Source: Gorsachius magnificus (lineage: Eukaryota; Chordata; Aves; Pelecaniformes; Ardeidae). From it: a DNA stretch of 64,000 bases. Shown here in pieces: positions 12,030 to 22,932 of the stretch; position 1 is the first letter of the stretch; each line of letters starts with the position of its first letter. The position numbers and the translations under genes were made by a program. The DNA is taken from positions 79,410,275-79,474,274 of the forward strand of contig CM067085.1 of NCBI GenBank assembly GCA_034008185.1, in the 5' to 3' direction. The notes beneath the pieces are model-generated. The model saw nothing but the letters and a program-made list of their open reading frames with translations. It did not search any database and was not told the DNA's origin.

Positions 12030-13768
12030 CAGTCCGGAAGGAGCCTGCAGACAGCTCCCTGCTTGTTTTTCTTCTCACATTCTGCCTAACCCCAGGAGCA
12101 AGCAGCTACTTCGTTAGGAGTAAAGGTATTAATTAGCAGTGAACCTGTTTAACCCACATGCTTTTTCATGCAGCTTCATAATGAATCCCAAACAACCCCG
12201 GGTTGTAACAGGACTACTCTTTTCCTAGATTAGAGCAGACAGTAGTTCTCTTGAAATCAGAGGCAATGGTCTAGCAAATGCCTCTTTCCAAGAAGCCCAT
12301 GCCTTAGTGTCTTGACACAACCTCCCTGTGGAGGGCCGGGTGTACTCCAGAGCAAGAAACGCCGCGTACAGCACTCCTGTGCCTTTCTGGGGCTGTGCCC
12401 TAAACCAGCGCCAGACAGGAGGAAGAAAGGAGTGGCAATAACCTGCAAATAAAACCCGTTTGCCCCGTTCCCAGCATTACTGCTCACATCTCTCCCAGCT
12501 TCTCTCAAAGAATCACTTCCACCAGCGAGGTATTACCAAAGTTAAGAAATTAGGGCAGGTTTCTCGAGTTGCCGTCCAACACGTGCTCCCTACTGTAACT
12601 CCCAGCAGGAGTCCGTGCCCGCTGGAGGCTGGATGGGTGGTGCAAGGCTTGGCAGGACCACGGGGGTGGAGGACACCTCCTGGAAAACCTCATCCCCCAG
12701 CATCCCGGCTGCAGGGCTGCAGCTCTGGAAGCACCATGGGGAGCCCAGTGGCAGAGGTCTCACCAGTTGGGAGCTCTGGGAAGATCCTTGTCCAGTTGCA
12801 GCTCTTTCACCCCACTGCTTATGAGTGGTAGCCGATTTTGGTTATTTCCCTGAACAAGACCTGCTGTGACCACGCGTGGGCACTAGCTTTAAGCCCTTGG
12901 TCTCTGATTAAGGAAACTCCTCCCGGTGCGCCAGGATTCATGGGCTGGAAAAGTAACCTCAGGCTGATCATCATCAAGCACAAATGAGAAGAGCCACATT
13001 TTAAAGATCCGGAGGCAAACTTATTCCTACACCAAGAGAACTGATTTTGGAAGACTTTCCTGGGTGGTCCAGCCAAACTGGCACGATTACTTTTAGCTGT
13101 CAGTGGGAACAAATAGATCTCACACAACTGAAGCACAAGCCTGGCCATTATTTTACTCTGAAAAAAAAATAAAAAAAAAATCAAAGATTTCTTAGGGTTG
13201 CCATTACTATGTGCTCCGTTACTTGTGGAAAACAATTCCAACTATCAGGAAATAATTATGAACAAAGCCCAGTTAATTATACAAGACATCTCAGCTACCC
13301 TAATTAAGGATCAGTTCAATACTGTTCACTTAGTAATTTTTTTTTTAATTGTGAATAGATTTAGTGGGAACCTGGCTGATAAACAAATAATGAGATTGGT
13401 GGTCCAGAAGGAATCTGATTAATAAAATTATTCACCAATTATTTATTTCTCCTGATTTATATCATTCTTCCTTCTGCATTAGAACAGGAATAGAAGAACA
13501 GATATTGCACCAATTGGTTTCACCGCCAATGTCCATTCCTGTCACAAATGTCCTACAGTCCTGGGCCCATGGGTTAAGGCTTTAATTCATGCAACCATGA
13601 CAAAATGGGGGAGCAATTCAGATTCAAGAAAACACTGAGTCCCCAGATGCAGCAAAAAGTCACAGGCAGGTGGATTCATGGATCTGCCCAAGCTTTACGG
13701 ATTTCGCTGCAAGTACTCACCTTGCATAACTGCAATGTTTATGCACCTTATGCTGAAATGCGAGAAAA
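12030..13768. other. Noncoding stretch, no gene recognised
   Basis: Mixed composition. Two adjacent A runs (A9 at 13161-13169 and A10 at 13171-13180) and an AT-rich part at 13220-13480 are the only notable items. The 140-codon minus-strand frame at 12819-13241 resembles nothing known and crosses the A runs as poly-Phe. Confidence 0.6.
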
Positions 13769-14232
13769 TCATAGAATTACAGAATCAGTTAGGTTAGAAA
13801 AGACCTTTAAGATCATCAAGTCCAGTCGTTAACCTAACCCTGCCATCCCATCCCCAAACCCTGGCCCTCAGCACCGCCTCTGCCCGGCTGTTAAATCCCC
13901 CCAGGGCTGGGGACTCGACCCCTTCCCTGGGCAGCCCCTTCCAGCCCCTGACAGCCCTTTGGGGAAGGAATTGTTCCCCAGGGCCAACCTCACCCTGCCC
14001 TGGCACAACTTGAGGCCGGCCCCCCCCTTCCCGGGAGCAGAGCCCGCCCCCCCCCCCCCCGCCGGCGAACCCCCCCAGCCCCCCAGCTGCTCCCCAGCAG
14101 CCTGGGGCTCCAGACCCCTCCCCAGCTCCGCTGCCCTTCTCTGGACACGCTCCAGCCCCTCCAGGTCCTTCTGGGAGGGAGGGACCCAACCCTGACCCCA
14201 GCATTCGAGGGGCGGCCCCCCCAGTGCCCAGG
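13769..14232 (-). mobile_element. CR1 LINE fragment with internal deletion (copy 5)
   Basis: On the + strand it starts with 'tcatagaattacagaatcag' and the second-subfamily string 'aagacctttaagatcatcaa'. It reaches the region coding for 'leRVQRR'-type residues and the 'cattcgaggggcggcc' block near 14200. Compared with copy 6 it lacks about 70 bases around 14046-14075, where a C14 tract (14047-14060) and GC-rich filler sit. The segment 13853-13968 is almost identical to 15827-15934 in copy 6. Confidence 0.93.
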
Positions 14233-15741
14233 CATCATCTCTGCCCTAAGTGGTCAGGGCTGGAAAAAAACCAAAAAACCAAACCAACAAACCCCACCGA
14301 GACAGATGGGAGCTCTGGTCCCACAGCAGACCATTTCCCTGGGAGAATTTACACAGAGCCCACTGACTCCCAAACGTGGTGTCCCAAGCCCAGAAACGGA
14401 GTCATGGTCAGAAGAAATCAAGACCGACCTCCATGGCTGCTGAACTCGGCCCCTGACAGCTCCCAGAGGAGCTCAGCAGAGCCGTGCCCGGTGGGGAGAG
14501 CCGGCACGCAGACCAGCCGCACGGCAGGGCGGCAGCGGGGGGTGACACCGGGAGGAAGAGGAAGAGGCTGTGGTTTGAAATGCCTGCAGCTGGGTCCCAG
14601 CGAAACCTTGCGCGTTACCCCCGGCTCAGCGATGGATGGCTGCAGTTTAACTAGGAAAACGACTTTACATATGTTTTAAACCACAGGCTGCTAGCCTCGT
14701 ATTTTACTGTGAAACTGAAACAATTTACTTCCTTTTTAATGGATTACAGAAGGAACCCGAGCATAATGTTTCTACCCTTGTATGATCAATACCTCTAACA
14801 TGCTTATAAATTATTAATATTCTGCTCACAAAATTAACCACCTCTGAAAAGACATAATTGCTCAATACAGCTCAAAAGGGAAAAAAACCATTTAAGTAAA
14901 GTGTTTCTTTGCATTTTTAGAAGTTTCTAGTACCTTGCTCGTACAGCTGAAAAGCTACGCTGTTTGTTATTCAATGTAGTATATTAATTGTAATTTACTT
15001 ATTAATTTTTCTTCCGTCTGAGACGCCATAAAGGGACTTGGCATATGAGTGTTTAATCAGTTGAAAGCCCATACCATGAGGACTGTCTCATTACATCCCT
15101 CCTGGAAATGAATCTCTTTTCCAGATGGGAAGGCTTTGGGTAAGAGGAAGGGGCTGAGCTGATGTAGGAGTTAGCGGAAGTCAATATTATTCCAGACTGG
15201 TGCATGCAACATTACACAATATTCCCAGTGCTGGCACCGCAGTGCTCCTGCGGACACCTCTTCACCAATGTTGTTGATAAGTATCGTAAAGAGGACATAC
15301 ATCTTATTGCTAATTAATATCATCTGCTATATCCACTTAGCTGCATTCCATTAGCTCAATTATCAAATTAGATAATAATCTTCCAAAATGCACCTCATTT
15401 TTAAAATTTGTGACTCATTTTCTGAATGCAGGGGAAATACAGAGATCTCAAATCTTGGGACCGTGGACTTTCAGTATAGCTCTGAATCCAACTTTCTTTT
15501 GCCAAGTGCTATTCTATGCGTTCTAAGTTTGAATTAGGATATCCTGGCCAAAAATGACAGCTAGTATCAAACTGTAGAGCCTACACATTTATTTTAAAAT
15601 TTCAGCTAAGGGAGAGCAAATGTGCTCCCACAGAGGGATCGGTGGCTCAGAGCACCGTGCCCCAGAACACCCTCACTTCACCATAGACCACAAAGGACAG
15701 TTTGCTGTCCCCAGCCTGGAGCTGCTCCACCAAGGAACCCT
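14233..15741. other. Noncoding stretch, no gene recognised
   Basis: 14250-14650 is GC-rich, with a cluster of about nine CpG dinucleotides near 14475-14560. From 14690 the sequence turns AT-rich, and that part is described separately. The open frame at 14224-14679 (151 codons) begins inside the CR1 copy and resembles no known protein. Confidence 0.6.
14690..15430. other. AT-rich block resembling conserved noncoding DNA
   Basis: The block has repeated homeodomain-type cores (attaatatt, gctaattaatatc) and a perfect inverted repeat, attatc at 15359-15364 and gataat at 15371-15376. There are no simple-sequence runs. The texture is that of conserved developmental noncoding DNA, but this is only an impression. 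Confidence 0.2.
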
Positions 15742-16238
15742 GGAATCACAGAATTGTTCAGGTTGGAAAAGACCTCTAAGATCACCAAGCCCAACCGTTC
15801 CCCTAACCCTGCCATCCCACCCCCAAACCCTGGCCCTCAGCACCGCCTCTGCCCGGCTGTTAAATCCCCCCAGGGGTGGGGACTCGACCCCTTCCCTGGG
15901 CAGCCCCTTCCAGCCCCTGACAGCCCTTTGGGGAACCCCAGGGCCAACCCACCCTGCCCTGGCACAACTTGAGGCCGGTGCCCCTCGTCCCATCGCCCCT
16001 TCCCTGGGAGCAGAGCCCGACCCCCCCCGGCTCCCCCCTCCTCTCAGGCAGTTGTAGGGAGCGATGAGGGCTCCCCTCAGCCTCCTCTGCTCCAGGCTGA
16101 ACCCCCCCAGCTACCCCAGCCACTCCCCAGCAGCCTGGGGCTCCAGACCCCTCCCCAGCTCTGGTGCTCTCCTCTGTATATGTTCCAGCAACGCAACGCC
16201 TTTCTTGGAGTGAGGGGCCCAAAACTGAACACAATATA
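15742..16238 (-). mobile_element. CR1 LINE fragment (copy 6)
   Basis: The fragment starts on the + strand with 'gaatcacagaattgttcagg', continues through the second-subfamily tail and the 'gttaaatccccccagggg' block, and ends near 'gggcccaaaactgaacacaa'. It retains 'tgtagggagcgatgagggct', which copy 5 has lost. It lacks about nine bases (ggaattgtt) that copy 5 has after 'ctttggggaa' near 15934. The minus-strand frame is interrupted, so no functional ORF2 end remains. Confidence 0.94.
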
Positions 16239-17707
16239 TTCTTATCTAAACAAGAGGTGAATTATTTGATTGAATATTTTTAAGGCAAAATTTTTATATC
16301 TATGCGCAACAGGCTCAAGATACCAGTGCTGAGTCACATTAAAAGCAAAACAAAACAGCAAAGAAAATCTCACTTGGTCTTTTATACAGCTACTCCAGGG
16401 CTGAGCAGATCCATAGTTGCTACCAGTGGTGGAGGTCTGTCTGTAAGCTGTTTACACTGATTAGCAGCATCCCCATTTCCCCCTCCCTAAGGATGTTAAC
16501 ACCTTTGCTGCAGCTTACCCTGATTGTAAAGTTTAATGCAAGCTTCTCAGGTGTGAAGCAGAAACTTCCAGCTCTGAAGCTGATCCGTCCAGCAAGACCA
16601 TGGGACTACCGCTATGGGAGAGGTATCGTTCCTGTGAAGAGAGCTTTCAGAACATAGGTGTTCAAGCCAGATACACTGACTTGATTTCATTTGGGGTTTT
16701 TTTGTAGAGATTTTTTTCTTTAATCTGAAGTACCAGAAAGGTTTGAAACTATGAGACCACTAAAATACTTCCAGATTTTTCCATTACCTACTACAAACCA
16801 GCCTTAGAGAGAGACTCTGCTTACCTTTTGTGGATCCTTTGAGCTTCCCCTTATTTCTTTTGTGCCAATACTGGAAAAATCTTTGACCCACATGATTTCA
16901 AAGTGTTCTCTGGCTCTTTATCATCATTTCCTTAAAAAGCATGAACGTATATCTGAAAACAAATGCTGGATTTCAGCAACCTCTTGTGTAGCCTAGTAAA
17001 ATAGCAGGAAGAATAACATATAATTAGCCAGATTGACTTCTCCAACTCAAATATGTCAACAACCTTCATCGTTACAAGTTTCAATAGATGTTGTAATGTT
17101 ACAGCGTGTAAACTTACGCATCTCATTTCTTTTTTCAAAGTCTAGAGGCAGAATAAATAATTGCCAGCACAGCCAGAAAGTCCAGGCAGACTTACAAGCA
17201 AGAAACTCTATCACTTGTGTGAATGCTAAGAAAGTAGCTGTCTTTATACAACTAAAGTTCAAGGTTGCATCTATAATAGGTTTTTCAGCTGTATTTGAAA
17301 GTAGATTTAAATTGTTACTCATCCCCTAACCTTGTTAGAGATTCATGGTTCGAGTATGTAAAGCAGAACAGACTGAAAGGGTTATAATACATTTACTGAA
17401 GGAAAAGAGTCTTGTAGCTAGAGAATATCGTGCAGGGAAACGACAGGGGCTTGGAAAAGCTGCTTTTTGTGAGAGATACGTTTCTCTTACACCACATGAA
17501 TTATTCTTAAGAGAGAATTCTTTGGAGAGGTAGCCATGGTCATTTACCAGCTTTATAAAGATGTTTATTTTCCATCTGGCCAAGAAATAAAGCAGGAAGC
17601 TGAGTTTTTAGACTTAGTTAGTTATGAAGTGGGTCCTTATGTTTCGATCCAACCCTGGTAAGGATATGGGGAAGGATTTTCCTTCAGTAATTCAGATAGT
17701 TTAAAAG

Positions 17708-17723
17708 AAAAAAAAAAAAAAAA
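17708..17723 (+). repeat. A16 mononucleotide run
   Basis: Sixteen consecutive A residues, with no retroposed gene body visible upstream. Confidence 0.95.
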
Positions 17724-20700
17724 GCTGTGATTACCAACCGGTGTTCGCCGTAACAGCCTCTGGGCCCAGAAATGCAACAAATTCTTCCAGGCATTTTTGG
17801 GAGCTCCTGTGGAACAGCAATATGATTGGAGTTGTTTTCGCTTTGATTACAGGGTGTTTCTCACACTGTTCATCAAATAGAAGGTGATGTGGGAACTCTA
17901 AGTGAAAAGAATAGAGTGATCAGGGTCCCACGCTCTTTCAGGACGTACAGAAAAGGAGGTGGAAAAGAGGAAAAGCAGAAGGAAAAAGGGAAATGCCAGC
18001 AGGCCAGCCTAGTCAATCAGAGTGGCACAAAGAAAATAAGAAAAGAGAACGAGGGTCTTGAATGGGTAACATTAAGTAATGGCATAACGTCCAAATATTT
18101 GCAATTTTTGCTGGTTTGCTTCCAAGTTTTGCTACCTGGCAAAGTCGTGTTTCCCATTACAGAATAATGCCAGGGCATCGCCCTGTGGTTCGGCCATGGC
18201 CCTCTCACTGATGAGATACTTCTGTGGCAGCTCTGCAAATTCCACCGTCCAAGTCTTCGCTTCCAGGAGAGGCCGAATTGGCACCTCGTGAAATTTGCAA
18301 AATGTCATTTGAAAAGTACATCTCGCCCTACTCCGCTCCTTTCATTTAGAGAATCTGAAAGAGGCTGGAGCTATTTAAAATCTCCTGAAAAGCTATTTTC
18401 ACAGCATTTTTAAGAAAGTCAAGAATTTGAAAACCCTGCCTCACCTGTGTATGGTTTACAGTGTTACCCATCACGTGGCTTCTAGGTGCTTCCAAAGCTC
18501 TTGAGTACTTTGTGCCTACAAGGCTTGATAAGCCTCCTGGATGCTTATCTTTTGAAAATAAGAGGTCAAACCTTTGGAGACTCACTTCTTCCTAAAGAAA
18601 CTTCTGTCTCACAAATCATAGACCTGACATAGTCTGTCAGACACAAGTTCACCCAAGAAGCCTTGTAGCTCTGAGTAGATTAGCCGTACACAATGTTATC
18701 ACCGCAAATTGGTATTCGGCTGCAACACTTATTGGCCTATGAATTTCACCACAAAGAGTAGTTATTTGGGGTTTTTTTTTAATATATATAAAAAATGTAT
18801 GAGGCTACAGGTTCCTGAATTCATAAACTGTAAACTATATTAAATACACTGAAAAATTGACTGATGATGAGTGCTGCTCTTCTAGGCTAATTTCTCTTCT
18901 AAACCATGATACAAAAATTCCAGCTAATGGGCTCGTGACAAGACAAACAGGGGTAATAGCAGACTTAATCAAGAAAACAAATGGGCTTCATTAAAAGCTG
19001 GCACTCAGCTGATAATCTCTGGAGAGTTCTCACCTCAATCTACATGTCCCCATCAAAAAGAAAAAAAAAATTAGAAATCTTCAGCTGTTTTTATCTCAGC
19101 TATTGAGCCAATTCAGTGGAAATTTGTAATGGAAAAATGTTAGACACAGCTAACTTCGAACTCCCTGTTCCATGCTTTAGAAGATGTGTCCTCTTTCAAA
19201 CTCTTTTTATCCTCTTTATCACAATATCTGTGGTAAAATGTTAACTAGAATTTTCTTCACAGTTTCTCCAATTAGACATATTAGCTATAGTAGTCACATC
19301 TACCCATAACAGGCAGCTTAAGATGGTGCTGCAGTACTACAAGTATTTCTCAGCTAATACTAAGGAAATGCATATACGTCTTTACATATGCATTTATTAT
19401 TTACAATGCCTATAAAGCCTATATATTTATATATAGATTGGTACAGACACCTCCACACACGTAGGTGTGCAAGCCAAAATGGAAGCCAAAATGCTACTCC
19501 AAGTTTTAGAAATACCTCCAACGAATGAAGTCAGCTCCCTAAATACAAACATCTTCAAAATTCAGTTTCAATTCCACAGTCCAGCCTCCCATAAAAAGGA
19601 AAAAAACTTAGAACCTGATTATCACTCTCCTCCAACAGCTATTATCTTGTTAAAATGTGCACAGGATTAGCAGATAAGCTGATAACTCCCCCACATCAGT
19701 AACTAAATATTTTGTCAACGTCACCTTATCAAAAAAGCGGTAAAACAACTTTTGAATTGCAAGAGATATATGCCCAGCCTTGATCTACTTTGAATTTAAG
19801 AACAAGACAAAAATAAAGTGTTTCAGAATCATTTTTTATTCACCTCTCCTAGGAATGCAGGCGATCTACTGTCCCCAAAATCTATGTAACCTACCTGAGC
19901 GCTCTAGGGGCCAAATAAAGACCTCACTGATGCCAGTGGAGAGACTTTTGATGGCTTTGGTACCTTTGGGATCAGGAATTGTTAAGTATATTCAATCTCT
20001 TCCATAATTTCCCCTCTTTGCAAAGGCATTTTTGCTTTTTGCTAACGTCTCAAGTACCACTTAAAGACAGGACCATCTACCTTCTCTTCCCCACACTTGC
20101 CGAAAACCCAACTCCTGGGTTAGTTGTTCTCATTTGGTTCACTAATATTTTGTTCTGCAAAAACTTCTTTACTCTCGCTACCCCCTCCTAATTACTTTAG
20201 GGAAGTCACATTGTTTCCTCATTATGTTCTTCTAGCTCTGTTCTGAGCAAGGCACATTTTCTGTTAAAGTGTCCAAATCCTTTTCAGGCGGCTGCACCTT
20301 CGGCAGAGCATGGCCTTACACAGTCTCTAAATTTGCTAAGGCAGTTTGAGCATTATCTGATTGCTAATTAATGTCCTATAATAATTCTGACCTTTAAAAA
20401 TTGTCTTCTAGCACTGCTGTTTTAGAGGCCTGCTGTGCATATGCTTGCTTTTTTTTTTTTTTCCTTTTGTGAAATTTTTCCACCTACAACTTCTGCTGTC
20501 AGACAAGTCCCAGCTCACTTAAGCGTTGCTGACGGAGGGAATAGCCCTGGCTAACATTCTAAAGTTTGGTTTGAGTTCCCCCCACCCCCTCCGTTTGCTT
20601 TTAAGGCTTGATCATCTCAGTTACTCTTGCAGAAAACACTCAGGGAGAGGAACTTCTTGCCACGCCAGGGTGTCACGCAAGCCCTTCTCCTCCAAGTCAA

Positions 20701-21375
20701 CAGGTCCAAACATGTACAGCTCAAGAGCAGGAAAGGTAATGACCACCCAAAAGCTGTCGGTGAGTGACAGAGTCCATGCGCGAGTTCGTTTGGGGCATGA
20801 GAACCACTGTTGACATCCCCACCTTTCAGGGATGGCCTTTCTGTGCAAATTCAGGGGGCATCTATGGGACATAGACAGTTCTCCAACTCCAAGAGACAAC
20901 CCTTATGATACATATGACCACATATATAATCCTCCTGCAGATACTGTTATTGATTCTCTATCTAGCCAGCATCCTTCCCTGGTGAATATTAACAATATGG
21001 GAATGGCTATAAAAGGTTTTATTACGTGAGAATAAAATGAGAACCTTCCTTTGCGGTAAAGTCATTTGGGAGGTACAGGTGTGCCGGCAACAGTTCCTGC
21101 TCCTGTAATCACAAGGATACCTGAACCCTAACCAGCTTTATCAGAAACCTTTTTCTGGTTTTGAGGTTAAACCAGAAAAGGGACACAAAGTGCCAAGACA
21201 GAAACCCCCCCCAGTAGCGCTCGCTGCGATCCCCGCTCAGAGGAAAGGCTGCGTTTACACCTTGCTTTGCCATCCCAACATGGAAAGGGAGGGTCCGGAA
21301 TAACAAGCTGCCTTTCTCAGGAAGGTTTGTACGTAACCTGTCTGGTTGACCGCTGAACAGCACAAACGGACTGAC

Positions 21376-21470
21376 CTCACCTCAGTTTTACACATGGGGA
21401 AAACTGAACAGAAGAACAACATGACTTACTGAGGCTGGGAAGAGCTGGCATTTCGGAGCCAGGAGAAGGC
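21376..21470 (-). mobile_element. Possible ancient MIR-type SINE relic
   Basis: On the + strand, 'acctcagttttacacatggg' followed by 'gaaaactgaacagaa', 'atgactta' and 'agctggcatttcggagccag' follows the order of an antisense MIR (mammalian-wide interspersed repeat, known as relics in all amniotes). In that family the blocks are 'TTTTACAGATGAGGAAACTG', a 'TTAAGT..CTTG' block and 'GTGGCAGAGCC'. The match is by eye, interrupted and of low identity. A chance resemblance is possible. Confidence 0.35.
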
Positions 21471-22043
21471 AGCAGGCGCTGGTGCCACCATGCCTGGAGG
21501 TGGACCCAAAGGTGACACCAGCATGCAACCAGCAGCAACACTGCCTAAGGAGCTGGTGGCAGCCATCAGGGCCTTTTGTGCCCATCAGACAACATTTCCC
21601 CATATAGTCACCAGCTGTGTTGAGGGCTTTCCAAACAGCAGAACAGCTGGAGCCAATGTTTTCATATATTGAAGAAGGAAGAAAAAAAAAAAAAGCAGGG
21701 AAGACTGGCATAAGGGATAAGGACATCTACAGGGGAAAATGAAGAAGAAAAAAACATGACAAGATATCATCCCAGTGATGAAGTTTTATGCCCATTTCTG
21801 TTGTCAAGGTCATAGACTTGGAAAGAGATGCAAACTTTGTCTGTTACAAAAATTATAGCAGAGATTTCTTTTTTTTTTCCAAGACCTCCAAAACCACAAG
21901 TCAGGATTTTCCCATAGTCCTGCGAAGCCATCTTTTATGAACCTGGCGCCAGGGTTTTCCTGTTAGGCAGTTTCAAAAGAAGTGGGGGTTTTTCAAGGGG
22001 TTCAAGGGGTTTGCTTGCCACAGCACCAGCATTCAGCGAGTTA

Positions 22044-22194
22044 CCTCCATCCCTGGGGGTGTTTAAAAGCCGGGCAGACGAGGTACTTAGGGCCAGGGTT
22101 TAGTGGTGGGATGGCAGGGTTAAGGGAATGGTTGGGCTTGGTGATCTTAAAGGGATTTTCCAACCTAAACAATTCTATGGATCTATGATTCTAT
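22044..22194 (+). mobile_element. CR1 LINE 3' tail (copy 7)
   Basis: The short piece begins at 'cctccatccctgggggtgtt', covers the second-subfamily block 'gggatggcagggtta' and 'gggattttccaacctaaaca', and ends in two octamers (attctatggatctatgattc). It carries only the last 150 bases of the element and therefore only a few ORF2 codons. An endogenous retrovirus LTR lies 160 bases downstream. Confidence 0.93.
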
Positions 22195-22400
22195 CTGAGG
22201 CATGTGCTGCAGCTGCCAGAAATCTGTCGGAAACAGCACGAACCAGAAGCAAGCTGTCCGTGAGAGAGCAGCCACAGCTGTATTCACCTGAAAACAGAGA
22301 AGGCATGGGAGTAAAAAGAGAAATATTCCAAAACATGCCACTGGAAAAGGCAGCTGGTATGGTTTAACTCAGCTAAACCCCAAGCAGCTGTTCGCTCGCT

Positions 22401-22411
22401 CCCCCCCCCCC
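22401..22411 (+). repeat. C11 run inside the LTR
   Basis: Eleven C residues in the U5-side part of the LTR. Other copies of this LTR type usually carry a shorter C-rich tract here, as I recall, so expansion is likely. Confidence 0.8.
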
Positions 22412-22494
22412 GTGGGATGGGGAAAGAATCAGAAAAAAGGTAAAACTCGTGGGCTGAGATAAAGGCAATTTAATATGACAGAAAAGGAAGGGAA

Positions 22495-22540
<46 letters not shown>
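22495..22540 (+). repeat. (AAT)n microsatellite inside the LTR
   Basis: About 15 perfect AAT units lie between the TATA-like box and the polyadenylation signal of the minus-strand LTR. This is a young, probably length-variable microsatellite grown from an AT-rich seed in the retroviral sequence. Confidence 0.97.
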
Positions 22541-22543
<3 letters not shown>

Positions 22544-22932
22544 CAAAAAGATATACAAAACAAGTGATGCACAATGCAACTGCTCACCGCCCGCTGACTG
22601 ATGATGCCCAGACTGTTCCTGAGCACCAGCCCCCTGGCCAATTTTCTCCTGGTTTATGTGCTCAGCATGATGTCATACGGTGTGGGATACCCCTGGGGTC
22701 AGTCGAGGTCAGCTATCCCAGCTGTGTCCCCTCCCAGCTCCTTGTACCCCCCAGCCCATTGCTGGTGGGGTGGGGTGAGGAGCAGAAAAGCCCTTGGCTC
22801 TGTGCAAGCCCTGCTCGGTGGTAACGAAACCACCCCTGTGCTATCAACATTTTTCTCATCCTAAATCCATAACACAGCACTATACCAGCTGCCAGAAAGA
22901 AAATTAACTCTACGCCAACCACGACCAGGACA

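Larger units (their letters stand above)
16239..22043. other. 5.8 kb noncoding stretch without clear young repeats
   Basis: AT-rich. The notable items are an A16 run at 17708-17723, AT alternation around 18779-18790 and 19410-19436, a T run near 20450-20462, and a probable old SINE relic at 21376-21470. Open frames stay under 115 codons and none is recognisable. 'ttcaaggggttcaaggggtt' near 21991-22010 is a short tandem doublet. Confidence 0.6.
22355..22932 (-). mobile_element. Solo LTR of an avian endogenous retrovirus
   Basis: The 578-bp block starts TG and ends CA on both strands. It is flanked by gcagc (22350-22354) and acagc (22933-22937), a 5-bp target duplication with one mismatch, as expected of ERVL-type insertions. 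Read on the minus strand, promoter signals come in LTR order: a CRE-like TGACATCA (22668-22675), a TATA-like ACATAAAC (22652-22659) and a polyadenylation signal ATTAAA (22469-22474). The text matches an LTR type I remember from many bird genomes. No primer-binding site, internal region or partner LTR is present, so this is a solo LTR left by recombination. An internal (AAT)n expansion interrupts it. Confidence 0.85.
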
